From Azoarcus sp. DD4 (GTDB taxonomy: Bacteria; Pseudomonadota; Gammaproteobacteria; Burkholderiales; Rhodocyclaceae), in assembly GCF_006496635.1 (NCBI RefSeq), contig NZ_CP022958.1:434001-498000 (forward strand): DNA of 64,000 bases. The letters are read 5' to 3'. This document shows positions 25,267-34,000 of the stretch, piece after piece; position 1 is the first letter of the stretch, and each line of letters starts with the position of its first letter. Made by a program: the position numbers and the translations under genes. A model generated the notes under the pieces. That model was not told the origin of the DNA. It did no database searches and worked only from the letters and a program-made list of their open reading frames with translations.

Positions 25267-25299
25267 ATGGCTAGAACCCATATGACCTCATCAGACTAG
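25267..25299 (+). other. Candidate CreT-like mini-ORF
   Basis: A ten-codon frame (M-A-R-T-H-M-T-S-S-D) follows a nearly ideal ribosome binding site, GGGAGGG at 25,253-25,259, seven bases before its ATG. It contains AGA and two adjacent TCA codons, both rare in this GC-rich genome. In described CreT toxins a short well-translated ORF with rare codons sequesters scarce tRNAs. It lies between the target and the lone repeat, where CreT is expected. Toxicity is unproven, and a second frame at 25,108-25,128 (M-I-F-M-R-S with an AGG codon) is an alternative. Confidence 0.35.
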
Positions 25300-25306
25300 C
25301 GCTAGA

Positions 25307-25339
25307 CGCCTGCTCCACTTTGTTAAGGAGGAGCAGGCG
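25307..25339 (+). other. Hairpin able to swap partners with a downstream sequence
   Basis: CGCCTGCTCC (25,307-25,316) pairs perfectly with GGAGCAGGCG (25,330-25,339). The same right arm, as CAGGCGCA (25,334-25,341), can instead pair with TGCGCCTG at 25,364-25,371, at the edge of the lone repeat. Two exclusive structures are thus possible in RNA reading through the creA promoter region. Role unknown. Confidence 0.45.
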
Positions 25340-25348
25340 CACTGTAAC
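25320..25348 (+). promoter_or_regulatory. Candidate promoter of the creA-like RNA
   Basis: TTGTTA (25,320-25,325) and TGTAAC (25,343-25,348) are separated by exactly 17 bp and match the sigma-70 consensus in four of six positions each. Transcription would start about 16 bases before the lone repeat. Confidence 0.5.
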
Positions 25349-25370
25349 GCAGTAGTAGGGTGTTGCGCCT

Positions 25371-25471
25371 GTCTCGTCTCGTTGAGGCGTGTGGATTGAA
25401 ATATTGAGCTGTTGGCAGAAGGCGTTTGATGGAAGGGCGCCCTTAGCACGTGTAATTGGCTAAGGGCGTCC
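25371..25471 (+). ncRNA. creA-like: CreA-like crRNA gene: lone diverged repeat, spacer and 3' hairpin
   Basis: Bases 25,371-25,402 match the array repeat in 21 of 32 positions. The handle part GTGGATTGAAA is kept as in canonical type I-C repeats, and the diverged arms still form a stem (CGTCTC with GAGGCG, one wobble, loop GTT), so changes are compensated and Cas5c could process it. The spacer-like sequence starts directly at 25,403 and matches 20 of 22 bases behind cas3. There is no second repeat. A 13 bp hairpin with one wobble (25,435-25,447 with 25,459-25,471) closes the unit. I infer a Cascade-guiding regulatory RNA of the CreA kind; expression is not shown. Confidence 0.75.
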
Positions 25472-25543
25472 TACAGCCTTTCTGGACTACGGCAATTGCA
25501 TCAATATTATTTTCACGTCATTTAACTTGAGCGGGAGGGCAAA

Positions 25544-26218
25544 GTGAGTTTTGGAGTACGTCTCGAGATTTGGGGCGAGCGAGCCTGCTTCACCCGGCCA
25601 GAGATGAAGGTCGAGCGCGTGAGTTACGACGTGATCACCCCGTCGGCCGCACGCGGCATCCTGGAAGCGATCCACTGGAAGCCGGCGATACGCTGGCACA
25701 TTGATCGCATCCATGTGCTGAACCCGATCCGCTTCGAATCGATCCGGCGCAACGAGGTTGGCGGCAAGTTGTCGCCGGCCAGCGTGGCGAAGGCGATGAA
25801 GGCGGGCAGCACCGCCGGCCTGGCCACCTATGTGGATGAAGACCGCCAGCAGCGCGCGGCCACCGTGCTGCGCGATGTGCACTATCTGATCGAAGCCCAT
25901 TTCCAGCTCACCGGCCGCGCCGGGCCGGACGACTCGGTGGGCAAGCACCTGGACATCTTCAACCGCCGCGCGCGCAAGGGCCAGTGCTTCCATGCGCCCT
26001 GCCTGGGCGTGCGCGAGTTTCCCGCCAGCTTCGAACTGCTGGAGGAGGGGGCCTTGCCACCCGAGCCGGCAGCCGGCGTGGAACTGGACAAAGATCTCGG
26101 CTGGATGCTGCACGACATCGACTTCGCCGATGGCATGACGCCGCACTTCTTCCGCGCTTGCATGAAGAAGGGCGTGATCGAAGTGCCGCCCTGGCAGGCG
26201 GTGGAGGTGAAGGCATGA
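25544..26218 (+). CDS. cas5c: Type I-C Cascade protein and pre-crRNA endonuclease Cas5c (Cas5d)
   Basis: A 224-residue Cas5 of the I-C type, which replaces Cas6 and cuts the precursor crRNA within the repeat, then holds the 5' handle. The family signature SVGKHLDIFNRRARKGQCFH is complete; K134 and H135 should be the catalytic Lys-His pair. The GTG start at 25,544 is decided by GGGAGGG just before it. Its stop codon overlaps the cas8c start (ATGA). It begins a tightly packed cas5c-8c-7c-4-1-2 operon that probably has its own promoter in the gap behind cas3. Confidence 0.95.
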   Translation: MSFGVRLEIWGERACFTRPEMKVERVSYDVITPSAARGILEAIHWKPAIRWHIDRIHVLNPIRFESIRRNEVGGKLSPASVAKAMKAGSTAGLATYVDEDRQQRAATVLRDVHYLIEAHFQLTGRAGPDDSVGKHLDIFNRRARKGQCFHAPCLGVREFPASFELLEEGALPPEPAAGVELDKDLGWMLHDIDFADGMTPHFFRACMKKGVIEVPPWQAVEVKA

Positions 26219-28038
26219 TCCTGCAGGCGCTTGTCCGCTACTACCAGCGCCTGATGGCGCGCGGCGCCGGAGGCATTGCCGGCTACGGCTACAGCCCGGA
26301 GAAGATCAGCTACGAGATCGTGCTGGCGCCGAATGGTGCGGTGCTGGCGGTGAATGACATCCGCGACACCACCGGCAAGAAACCGCAGCCCCGCGTGCTG
26401 GATGTGCCTCAGCCGGAAAAACGCACGGTCGGCATCAAGTCCAATTTCCTGTGGGACAAGACCAGCTATGTGCTCGGCGTCAGCGCCACCAGCAAGCGTG
26501 CCGACAAGGAACACGAAGCCTTCAAGGCGCTGCATGAAACGGCCCTGGCAGGCGTGCAGGACGAAGGGCTGCAAGCCCTGCTGGCCTTTCTGCAGCGTTG
26601 GTCGCCGGAGCAGTTCCAGGCGCCGCTGTTTCCCGAGGAAATGCGCGATGCCAACCTGGTGTTCCGCCTGGGGAATGAGCATCGCCACATGCACGAACGC
26701 GAAGCGGCGAACGCCCTGCGTGCCCGGCTATTGGGCGATGAGGAGGCTGGAGAAGGCACCCCGCCTGCCGCTGGTGCGATCTGCCTGGTGAGCGGTGAGG
26801 TCGCGCCTATTGCCCGCCTGCACCCGGCGATCAAGGGCGTCAACGGCGCGCAAAGTTCCGGGGCCTCGCTGGTGTCCTTCAACCTGGATGCCTTCACCTC
26901 CTACGGGAAGAACCAGGGCGACAACGCGCCGGTTTCCGAGCAAGCCGCCTTCGCCTACACCTCGGTGCTGAATCACCTGCTGCGGCGCGGTCCCGATAAC
27001 CGCCAGCGCCTGCAGGTGGGCGACACCTCGGTGGTGTTCTGGGCGGAAGCGGCCGGCAGCGAGGCTGATGCCCAGGCGGCGGAGAATTTCCTCTCCAGCC
27101 TGCTCCTGCCGCCGGACGACGAGAGCGAGGCCAACCGCCTGCGCACGGTGCTGGATGGCCTGGGCAAGGGCAGACCGCTGGCCGAGCTGGACCCCGGCCT
27201 TGCGCCCGGCACCCGCATGTATGTGCTCGGTCTGGCGCCGAACGCCTCCCGCCTTTCCGTGCGCTATTGGCAGGTGGATACGCTGGAGGTGTTCGCCAGG
27301 CGCTTGGCCGAGCATGCGCAGGATCTGCGTATCGAGCCCTTGCCCTGGCGCATCGAGCCCACGGTCTACCGCCTGCTGCTGGCCACCGTGCCCAACCGCG
27401 AGGGGGCGATGCCCAAGGCGGATGATGCCTTCGACAACCTCATCGGCGAAACCATGCGCGCCATCCTCAGCGGTGGCCTGTACCCGCGCAGCCTGCTCGC
27501 CAACACCGTGCTGCGCATCCGCAGCGACGGCAATCTTTCCGGCATGCGTGCCGCGATCTGCAAGGGTGTCCTGACGCGCGAGCGCCGCCTGGGCATCCGT
27601 ACTTCCGACGAGGAGATTCCCGTGAGTCTAGACAAGCAATCCACCCAGCCCGGCTACCTGCTCGGGCGCTTGTTCGCCGTGCTGGAGTTCGTGCAGCGCT
27701 GCGCGCTGGGCGGCCAGGTCAACGCCACCATCCGCGACCGCTACTACGGTGCGGCGTCGGCGACACCGGCCGCCATCTTTCCGGTGCTGTTGCGCAACAC
27801 CCAGAACCACATGGGCAAGCTGCGCAAGGAGCGCCCCGGGCAGGCGGTGAACCTGGAAAAGGAAATCCGCGACATCGTCGAAGGCCTGCCGGACCAGTTT
27901 CCGCGCAGCCTGAAGATCGAGGACCAGGGCCGCTTCGCCATCGGCTACTACCACCAGTCCCACACCCATTTTGCCAAGCGCGACGCCAGCGGCGATGCCG
28001 CTGAAAACACCGAAACCGAGACCGAAGGAGCCCTTTGA
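26215..28038 (+). CDS. cas8c: Type I-C Cascade large subunit Cas8c (Csd1)
   Basis: A 607-residue protein, normal for Csd1/Cas8c. It starts MILQALVRYYQRLMARGAGG and has the usual landmarks YSPEKISYEIVLAPNG and NQGDNAPVSEQAAFAYTSVL, LGLAPNASRLSVRYW and the C-terminal four-helix part (PGYLLGRLFAVLEFVQRCAL). It recognises the PAM and opens DNA within Cascade. The ATG overlaps the cas5c stop, and its own stop overlaps the cas7c start (TGATG). The C-terminal part is probably also made separately as Cas11c. Confidence 0.95.
   Translation: MILQALVRYYQRLMARGAGGIAGYGYSPEKISYEIVLAPNGAVLAVNDIRDTTGKKPQPRVLDVPQPEKRTVGIKSNFLWDKTSYVLGVSATSKRADKEHEAFKALHETALAGVQDEGLQALLAFLQRWSPEQFQAPLFPEEMRDANLVFRLGNEHRHMHEREAANALRARLLGDEEAGEGTPPAAGAICLVSGEVAPIARLHPAIKGVNGAQSSGASLVSFNLDAFTSYGKNQGDNAPVSEQAAFAYTSVLNHLLRRGPDNRQRLQVGDTSVVFWAEAAGSEADAQAAENFLSSLLLPPDDESEANRLRTVLDGLGKGRPLAELDPGLAPGTRMYVLGLAPNASRLSVRYWQVDTLEVFARRLAEHAQDLRIEPLPWRIEPTVYRLLLATVPNREGAMPKADDAFDNLIGETMRAILSGGLYPRSLLANTVLRIRSDGNLSGMRAAICKGVLTRERRLGIRTSDEEIPVSLDKQSTQPGYLLGRLFAVLEFVQRCALGGQVNATIRDRYYGAASATPAAIFPVLLRNTQNHMGKLRKERPGQAVNLEKEIRDIVEGLPDQFPRSLKIEDQGRFAIGYYHQSHTHFAKRDASGDAAENTETETEGAL
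27622..28038 (+). CDS. cas11c: Internal-start Cas11c small subunit within cas8c
   Basis: Within cas8c and in the same frame, GAGGAG (27,610-27,615) stands six bases before a GTG at 27,622. Translation from there gives a 138-residue, mainly helical protein (MSLDKQSTQPGYLLGRLFAV onward). Type I-C systems are known to make Cas11c from such an internal site in cas8c, and place and length fit. The ribosome binding site is seen directly; production of the short protein is inferred. Confidence 0.7.
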   Translation: MSLDKQSTQPGYLLGRLFAVLEFVQRCALGGQVNATIRDRYYGAASATPAAIFPVLLRNTQNHMGKLRKERPGQAVNLEKEIRDIVEGLPDQFPRSLKIEDQGRFAIGYYHQSHTHFAKRDASGDAAENTETETEGAL

Positions 28039-28919
28039 TGACGGCCATCGCCCACCGCTACGAATTTGTTTACCTGTTCGACGTCACCAACGGCAACCCG
28101 AACGGCGACCCGGATGCCGGCAACCTGCCACGCCTGGACCCGGAAACCAACTGCGGGTTGGTGACCGACGTCGCCTTGAAGCGCAAGATCCGCAACTTCG
28201 TGACCCTGGATAAGGATGGCAGCACGGGTTACGCCATCTACATGCAGGAAAAGGCGGTGCTCAACAACCAGCACAAGCGGGCCTACGACGCGCTGGAGAT
28301 CAAACCCGAGGACAAGAAGCTGCCCAAGGACGAGGCCAAGGCGCGGGAGATCACCGCCTGGATGTGTGCCAACTTCTTCGACGTGCGCACCTTCGGCGCG
28401 GTGATGACCACCGGCGTCAATGCCGGTCAGGTGCGGGGGCCGGTGCAACTGGCCTTCGCCACCTCGGTGGAGCCGGTGCTGCCGCTTGAAATCTCCATTA
28501 CCCGCATGGCGGTCACCACCGAGAAGGAAGCGGAGGCGCAAAGCGGCGACAACCGCACTATGGGCCGCAAGCACATCCTGCCCTACGGCCTGTATCGCGC
28601 CCATGGTTTCGTTTCGGCCAAGCTGGCCGAGCGTACTGGCTTCTCCGATGACGACCTGCAACTGCTGTGGCGTGCCCTCATCAATATGTTCGAGCATGAC
28701 CGTTCCGCCGCGCGCGGCGAGATGGCGGCGCGCAAGCTGATCGTCTTCGAGCACGACAACGCCATGGGTAACGCGCCGGCGCATGTGCTGTTCGATACCG
28801 TTAAGGTGACGCGGGCGAAGCAGGAAGATGACGGCCCGGCGCGCAGCTTCGCCGACTACAGGGTCAAGGTGGATGCCGAGATGCTGCCCCAGGGCGTGAG
28901 CGTGCGCGAGTACCTCTGA
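28038..28919 (+). CDS. cas7c: Type I-C Cascade backbone protein Cas7c (Csd2)
   Basis: A 293-residue RAMP-type protein. The start (YEFVYLFDVTNGNPNGDPDA) and the segments NFFDVRTFGAVMTTGVNAGQ and GRKHILPYGLYRAHGFVS are characteristic of Csd2. Several copies line the crRNA in the Cascade filament. The ATG overlaps the stop of cas8c (TGATG), showing coupling; cas4 follows after 19 bp. Confidence 0.95.
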   Translation: MTAIAHRYEFVYLFDVTNGNPNGDPDAGNLPRLDPETNCGLVTDVALKRKIRNFVTLDKDGSTGYAIYMQEKAVLNNQHKRAYDALEIKPEDKKLPKDEAKAREITAWMCANFFDVRTFGAVMTTGVNAGQVRGPVQLAFATSVEPVLPLEISITRMAVTTEKEAEAQSGDNRTMGRKHILPYGLYRAHGFVSAKLAERTGFSDDDLQLLWRALINMFEHDRSAARGEMAARKLIVFEHDNAMGNAPAHVLFDTVKVTRAKQEDDGPARSFADYRVKVDAEMLPQGVSVREYL

Positions 28920-28938
28920 GTGGAGGCGGGGGACGAGC

Positions 28939-29568
28939 ATGGAAGACAACCTCATCCCCCTCTCCGCCCTCCAGCACTATCTCTATTGCCCCCGCCAATG
29001 CGCGCTCATCCACCTGGAGCAGCAGTGGGCCGAGAACCGGCAGACGGTGGAAGGACGTTTGCTGCACGACAAGGCTGACAAGCCTGCGATAGAGCGGCGC
29101 CACGGTGTGCGCACCGTCACCGCCATGCCCTTATCCAGCGTTGAGCTGGGCATCAGCGGGGTGGCGGACGTGGTGGAGTTCCACGTTGAAGCGGCTAGCG
29201 AGCGCCCGTATCCAGTGGAGTACAAACGTGGTCGGCCGAAGGCGCACCGGGCAGATGAAGTGCAGCTCTGCGCCCAGGCTCTGTGCCTGGAAGCGATGTT
29301 TGGCGTGCCAGTGGAGGAAGGCGCCCTGTTCTACGGCCAGCCACGGCGGCGGGAGGTGGTGGTGTTCGATGAAGCGCTGCGCACCCTGACGCAGGAAACG
29401 ATAGCTGCCACCCGTGCCATGTTCCTTTCCGGCGGCACGCCGCTGGCCAGTTATGACGCGAAGCGCTGCGACAACTGCTCCCTGCTCGATCTCTGTCAGC
29501 CGCGCTTGCTGGCGAAAGCCGGTGGCGTGGAGGTCTGGCTGAAACGGCAATTGCAGAACGAGGATTGA
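28939..29568 (+). CDS. cas4: CRISPR adaptation nuclease Cas4
   Basis: A 209-residue RecB-type nuclease. The iron-sulphur cysteines are C17 in YCPRQC and C177, C180 and C186 in CDNCSLLDLC; the nuclease residues are D77 (GVADVVEF) and E94/K96 (VEYKRG). In type I-C it works with Cas1-Cas2 to select and trim prespacers next to the correct PAM. A ribosome-binding GGAGGCGGGG precedes the ATG. Confidence 0.95.
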   Translation: MEDNLIPLSALQHYLYCPRQCALIHLEQQWAENRQTVEGRLLHDKADKPAIERRHGVRTVTAMPLSSVELGISGVADVVEFHVEAASERPYPVEYKRGRPKAHRADEVQLCAQALCLEAMFGVPVEEGALFYGQPRRREVVVFDEALRTLTQETIAATRAMFLSGGTPLASYDAKRCDNCSLLDLCQPRLLAKAGGVEVWLKRQLQNED

Positions 29569-29571
29569 GGC

Positions 29572-30612
29572 ATGCGCCGCCAGCTCAACACCCTGTATGT
29601 GACCACCGAAGGCGCCTGGCTGAAGAAGGATGGCGCCAACATCGTCATGGAGGTGGAAGGGGCGGAACGCGCCCGTTTGCCGGTTCACATGCTGGAGAGC
29701 ATGGTGTGTATGGGGCGGGTGATGGTGTCGCCGCCACTGCTCGGCTACTGCGCCGAGCAGGGCATCTGCGTCAGCTTCCTCTCGCCCAACGGCAAGTTCC
29801 TGGCACGCATGGAGGGGCCGGTTTCTGGCAACGTGCTGCTACGGCGCGAGCAATACCGCCGTACCGATGATCCGGCCCGCTGTGGTCTAGTCGTCCGTAA
29901 TCTGTTGATCGGCAAGGTACATAACCAACGCGCGGTGCTTGGCCGTGCGCTGCGCGATCACGGTGAGGGCATGCCGGAAGCCGATCAGACCGCCCTGGCG
30001 CACGCCCGGGAGCGCCTGCGGCGCATCTCCGCGCGCTTGTTGCTGGAAGAGAAGCTGGATGTGTTGCGTGGCCTGGAAGGAGAGGCGGCGCAGGCCTATT
30101 TCGGCGTCTTCGATCACCTCATCCGTGTGCCGGAGCCTGCCTTGCGCTTTAAGGGCCGCAGCCGCCGGCCGCCACTGGACGCAGTGAATGCCTTGCTCTC
30201 CTTCCTCTACACGTTGCTGACGCATGACTGCCGTTCCGCGTTGGAGAGTGTCGGGCTGGATCCGGCGGTGGGTTTCCTACACCGCGATCGTCCCGGCCGG
30301 CCCAGCCTCGCGCTCGACCTGCTGGAAGAGTTTCGCCCCGTCATGGCGGATCGTCTGGCGCTGTCACTGATCAACCGACGCCAACTCGGCGAGCGCGATT
30401 TCGTCCAACTGGACAACGGTGCAGTGTCACTCAAGGAAGAGTCCCGCAAAACGGTGCTCACTGCCTATCAGGAGCGCAAGCGGGAGGAGATGCGGCATGC
30501 CTTTCTCGAAGAGAAGTTCGCCGTCGGCCTGTTTCCTGCTGTTCAGGCACAACTGTTCGCCCGCCATCTGCGTGGCGATCTGGAAGCCTATCCCCCGTTC
30601 CTGTGGAAGTGA
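29572..30612 (+). CDS. cas1: CRISPR integrase Cas1, type I-C
   Basis: A 346-residue Cas1. Metal ligands are visible as E169 (GLEGEAAQAYF), H237 (GFLHRDRPGRPSLALDLL) and the acidic pair at 252-253 (DLLEEFRP). With Cas2 it inserts new spacers at the leader end of the array. Starts 3 bp after cas4; all residues needed for activity seem present. Confidence 0.96.
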   Translation: MRRQLNTLYVTTEGAWLKKDGANIVMEVEGAERARLPVHMLESMVCMGRVMVSPPLLGYCAEQGICVSFLSPNGKFLARMEGPVSGNVLLRREQYRRTDDPARCGLVVRNLLIGKVHNQRAVLGRALRDHGEGMPEADQTALAHARERLRRISARLLLEEKLDVLRGLEGEAAQAYFGVFDHLIRVPEPALRFKGRSRRPPLDAVNALLSFLYTLLTHDCRSALESVGLDPAVGFLHRDRPGRPSLALDLLEEFRPVMADRLALSLINRRQLGERDFVQLDNGAVSLKEESRKTVLTAYQERKREEMRHAFLEEKFAVGLFPAVQAQLFARHLRGDLEAYPPFLWK

Positions 30613-30621
30613 GGCCGCGCG

Positions 30622-30912
30622 ATGATGGTTCTGGTGAGCTATGACGTGAGCACACGCGAGTCCGCCGGGGAGCGCCGCCTCCGGCGCGTCGCCAAGGCTT
30701 GCCGTGACTACGGTCAGCGTGTGCAGTTCTCGGTGTTCGAGATCGAGGTTGATCCTGCCCAGTGGACGGTGCTCAAGCATCGGCTGATGGGGCTCATCGA
30801 CCCAGCGCAAGACAGCCTGCGCTTCTACTATCTGGGCAAGAACTGGAAAACCAAGGTCGAGCACATCGGCGCCAAGGCCGCACTCGATCTGAATGGACCA
30901 CTGGTTTTCTAA
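30622..30912 (+). CDS. cas2: CRISPR adaptation protein Cas2
   Basis: A 96-residue ferredoxin-fold protein (VLVSYDVSTRESAGERRLRR, ending in the beta strand LDLNGPLVF), the dimeric core of the Cas1-Cas2 integrase. Two ATG codons stand in tandem at 30,622 and 30,625; either may start. The array leader follows. Confidence 0.96.
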   Translation: MMVLVSYDVSTRESAGERRLRRVAKACRDYGQRVQFSVFEIEVDPAQWTVLKHRLMGLIDPAQDSLRFYYLGKNWKTKVEHIGAKAALDLNGPLVF

Positions 30913-30920
30913 AGGCCGCT

Positions 30921-30965
30921 GCGAACCCCTAGCTGCGGGGAAGATACCGGGAGGTTCGCGTTTTT
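30921..30965 (+). terminator. Terminator behind cas2
   Basis: GCGAACC and GGTTCGC pair around an inner CCCC/GGGG stem and are followed by a TTTTT run. It lies just after the cas2 stop codon and probably ends the cas operon before the array leader. Confidence 0.6.
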
Positions 30966-31095
30966 CTATCCGGCTGATACAGAAGCTTTTTCCTTTTGCG
31001 TCGCCCATCTCGTTGGCATTTGTCCAGGCTTTACTGAACAGGTTCGCGAAATCCGGCGGTATTTCCCTTGCCCGGCTTGGTGTTACCTTGCCGGT
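30966..31095 (+). promoter_or_regulatory. CRISPR leader
   Basis: This 130 bp between the cas2 terminator and the first repeat is less GC-rich than its surroundings, with TTTTTC and TTTTTCCTTTTG tracts, as usual for leaders. It should hold the array promoter and the Cas1-Cas2 docking site. The array's decayed repeats are at the far end, which confirms that this is the leader side. Confidence 0.7.
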
Positions 31096-34000
31096 GTCGC
31101 GCCCCTCGCGGGCGCGTGGGTTGAAACGTGTTTCCGGACGGGGCGCTTGTCATCATCGACGAAGGTCGCGCCCCTCGCGGGCGCGTGGGTTGAAACGACG
31201 CCGCTCGTGACGTCATTGAGCGCCACGCCGAAGTCGCGCCCCTCGCGGGCGCGTGGGTTGAAACCCGCCGGTCATCCAGCGCGAATCAGCCGGTGACCAC
31301 GCGTCGCGCCCCTCGCGGGCGCGTGGGTTGAAACGTCGATGATGTTCGGCTCGCTGGTTTGCATGGTCGGGGTCGCGCCCCTCGCGGGCGCGTGGGTTGA
31401 AACAGGTCAAGGACTGGTACGCGGTCGCCGACTCCATGTCGCGCCCCTCGCGGGCGCGTGGGTTGAAACAAGCGTACAAGCTTGAATCCGACGACAAAGG
31501 CCAGTCGCGCCCCTCGCGGGCGCGTGGGTTGAAACAGCCTGCCGCACGCGCAGCGTGATGCAGCTCCACCCCGTCGCGCCCCTCGCGGGCGCGTGGGTTG
31601 AAACGACCACTGGGTGAAAGAGCAGCTGCGGGTGCGCCAGTCGCGCCCCTCGCGGGCGCGTGGGTTGAAACGCCATCAGTAGCCCCGCCCTGCGTGGTAG
31701 AGGCGCAGTCGCGCCCCTCGCGGGCGCGTGGGTTGAAACATCTTGGCTTGAGCGCGAGTTGCGGCCTGCTCGATCGTCGCGCCCCTCGCGGGCGCGTGGG
31801 TTGAAACTACCTGTGCCGGTTCAACGGCTCGGCATGGGACGTCGCGCCCCTCGCGGGCGCGTGGGTTGAAACGCCGGCAACGCCTACAGCTGGGTGTTCG
31901 ACGACGGTCGCGCCCCTCGCGGGCGCGTGGGTTGAAACAGCTTCTGGTTGATCCACTTGTTCATCGACACTTCGTCGCGCCCCTCGCGGGCGCGTGGGTT
32001 GAAACATCGCCAAGGCTGGCGGGCTGTTCATCCTGCTGGTCGCGCCCCTCGCGGGCGCGTGGGTTGAAACTACGAATACGGGTTCGAACTCGGCGACGGC
32101 TGCGGCGTCGCGCCCCTCGCGGGCGCGTGGGTTGAAACAAGGCCATGTTCTGGCGTTCGCAGCAAGTCGGCATCGTCGCGCCCCTCGCGGGCGCGTGGGT
32201 TGAAACGTGTTCCACTGCCGTGAATCGCTCAGGTTCGTGTGTGTCGCGCCCCTCGCGGGCGCGTGGGTTGAAACACCAACAACGCCGCCGAAACGGCCGA
32301 AGGCGGCGCGTCGCGCCCCTCGCGGGCGCGTGGGTTGAAACATGCTGCCCCCTTATGCAATCGCGGTTCCGCCGGCCGTCGCGCCCCTCGCGGGCGCGTG
32401 GGTTGAAACTTAGAGCCGAGGTGCTGGGAAAGCACCCCTTCCTCGTCGCGCCCCTCGCGGGCGCGTGGGTTGAAACATGTACATGCGTCGCGCGGTGAAG
32501 TAATGGGCGCCGTCGCGCCCCTCGCGGGCGCGTGGGTTGAAACTGTTCCACCTTGGCATCCGCGAGGCAGGCATAGGTCGCGCCCCTCGCGGGCGCGTGG
32601 GTTGAAACGCCGCCGCTACCCGGTCGCCGTCGTGGCGCAGGTAGTCGCGCCCCTCGCGGGCGCGTGGGTTGAAACCTCGCGGGTCGGGCGCCACCAGGCG
32701 CCCTCGCGAGTCGCGCCCCTCGCGGGCGCGTGGGTTGAAACGCCGCCGCTACCCGGTCGCCGTCGTGGCGCAGGTAGTCGCGCCCCTCGCGGGCGCGTGG
32801 GTTGAAACCTCGCGGGTCGGGCGCCACCAGGCGCCCTCGCGAGTCGCGCCCCTCGCGGGCGCGTGGGTTGAAACTCCGCCAACCGCGACAGACCAGGCGC
32901 TTGGATTGGGTCGCGCCCCTCGCGGGCGCGTGGGTTGAAACCAAGGTGGCGTGATGGACTTCCGCCGGGTCTATGGTCGCGCCCCTCGCGGGCGCGTGGG
33001 TTGAAACTCTTTCAGGGCGAGCAAGAGCAGGACAAGGCGCTGGTCGCGCCCCTCGCGGGCGCGTGGGTTGAAACGTGGTGCTGGCGGCGCTCGCAGTCTT
33101 CAAGCGCGCAGTCGCGCCCCTCGCGGGCGCGTGGGTTGAAACGTTAGCAACGTGCTGACCGTGCGCATCAACGGGAGTCGCGCCCCTCGCGGGCGCGTGG
33201 GTTGAAACCGCAGCGGCATGACCGCCGCCGAGCTCGCCATGGCGTCGCGCCCCTCGCGGGCGCGTGGGTTGAAACCGGCATCAGGCGCGCGTGGTCGGCG
33301 TCGGGCTCGAGGTCGCGCCCCTCGCGGGCGCGTGGGTTGAAACACCCGCTACCTCGACTCCCCGGAACTGCTCGGCCGTCGCGCCCCTCGCGGGCGCGTG
33401 GGTTGAAACAATTTCACGCAGCCGCACCGCCGCCTGCGGATCGGTCGCGCCCCTCGCGGGCGCGTGGGTTGAAACATAGCGCCACCAGGTCGGCGATGCA
33501 GATGTGCGTGCCGTCGCGCCCCTCGCGGGCGCGTGGGTTGAAACGAGTTGTTGCCGGCGCTGTCGGCATGCACCAGATGGTCGCGCCCCTCGCGGGCGCG
33601 TGGGTTGAAACTTTCAGGCATCAGCCGTCTCCTGCTCCCGAGACGCGGGTCGCGCCCCTCGCGGGCGCGTGGGTTGAAACCAGCACGCGGATGGGCGCGT
33701 ATTCCAGGTGGTTTTCGTCGCGCCCCTCGCGGGCGCGTGGGTTGAAACGTGAGGTAAACACTATGGCCAGTCATGCCGAACGCTGTCGCGCCCCTCGCGG
33801 GCGCGTGGGTTGAAACTCGACATGCCACTTGTAAGCAGCAATCGCCAAATGTCGCGCCCCTCGCGGGCGCGTGGGTTGAAACAGCAGCGCCTTGAACTTG
33901 GTCGCCCGCCACAGCTTGGTCGCGCCCCTCGCGGGCGCGTGGGTTGAAACTTCGCGTGTTCGAGCGCCTTGTCGAGGTTGGCTGCCGTCGCGCCCCTCGC

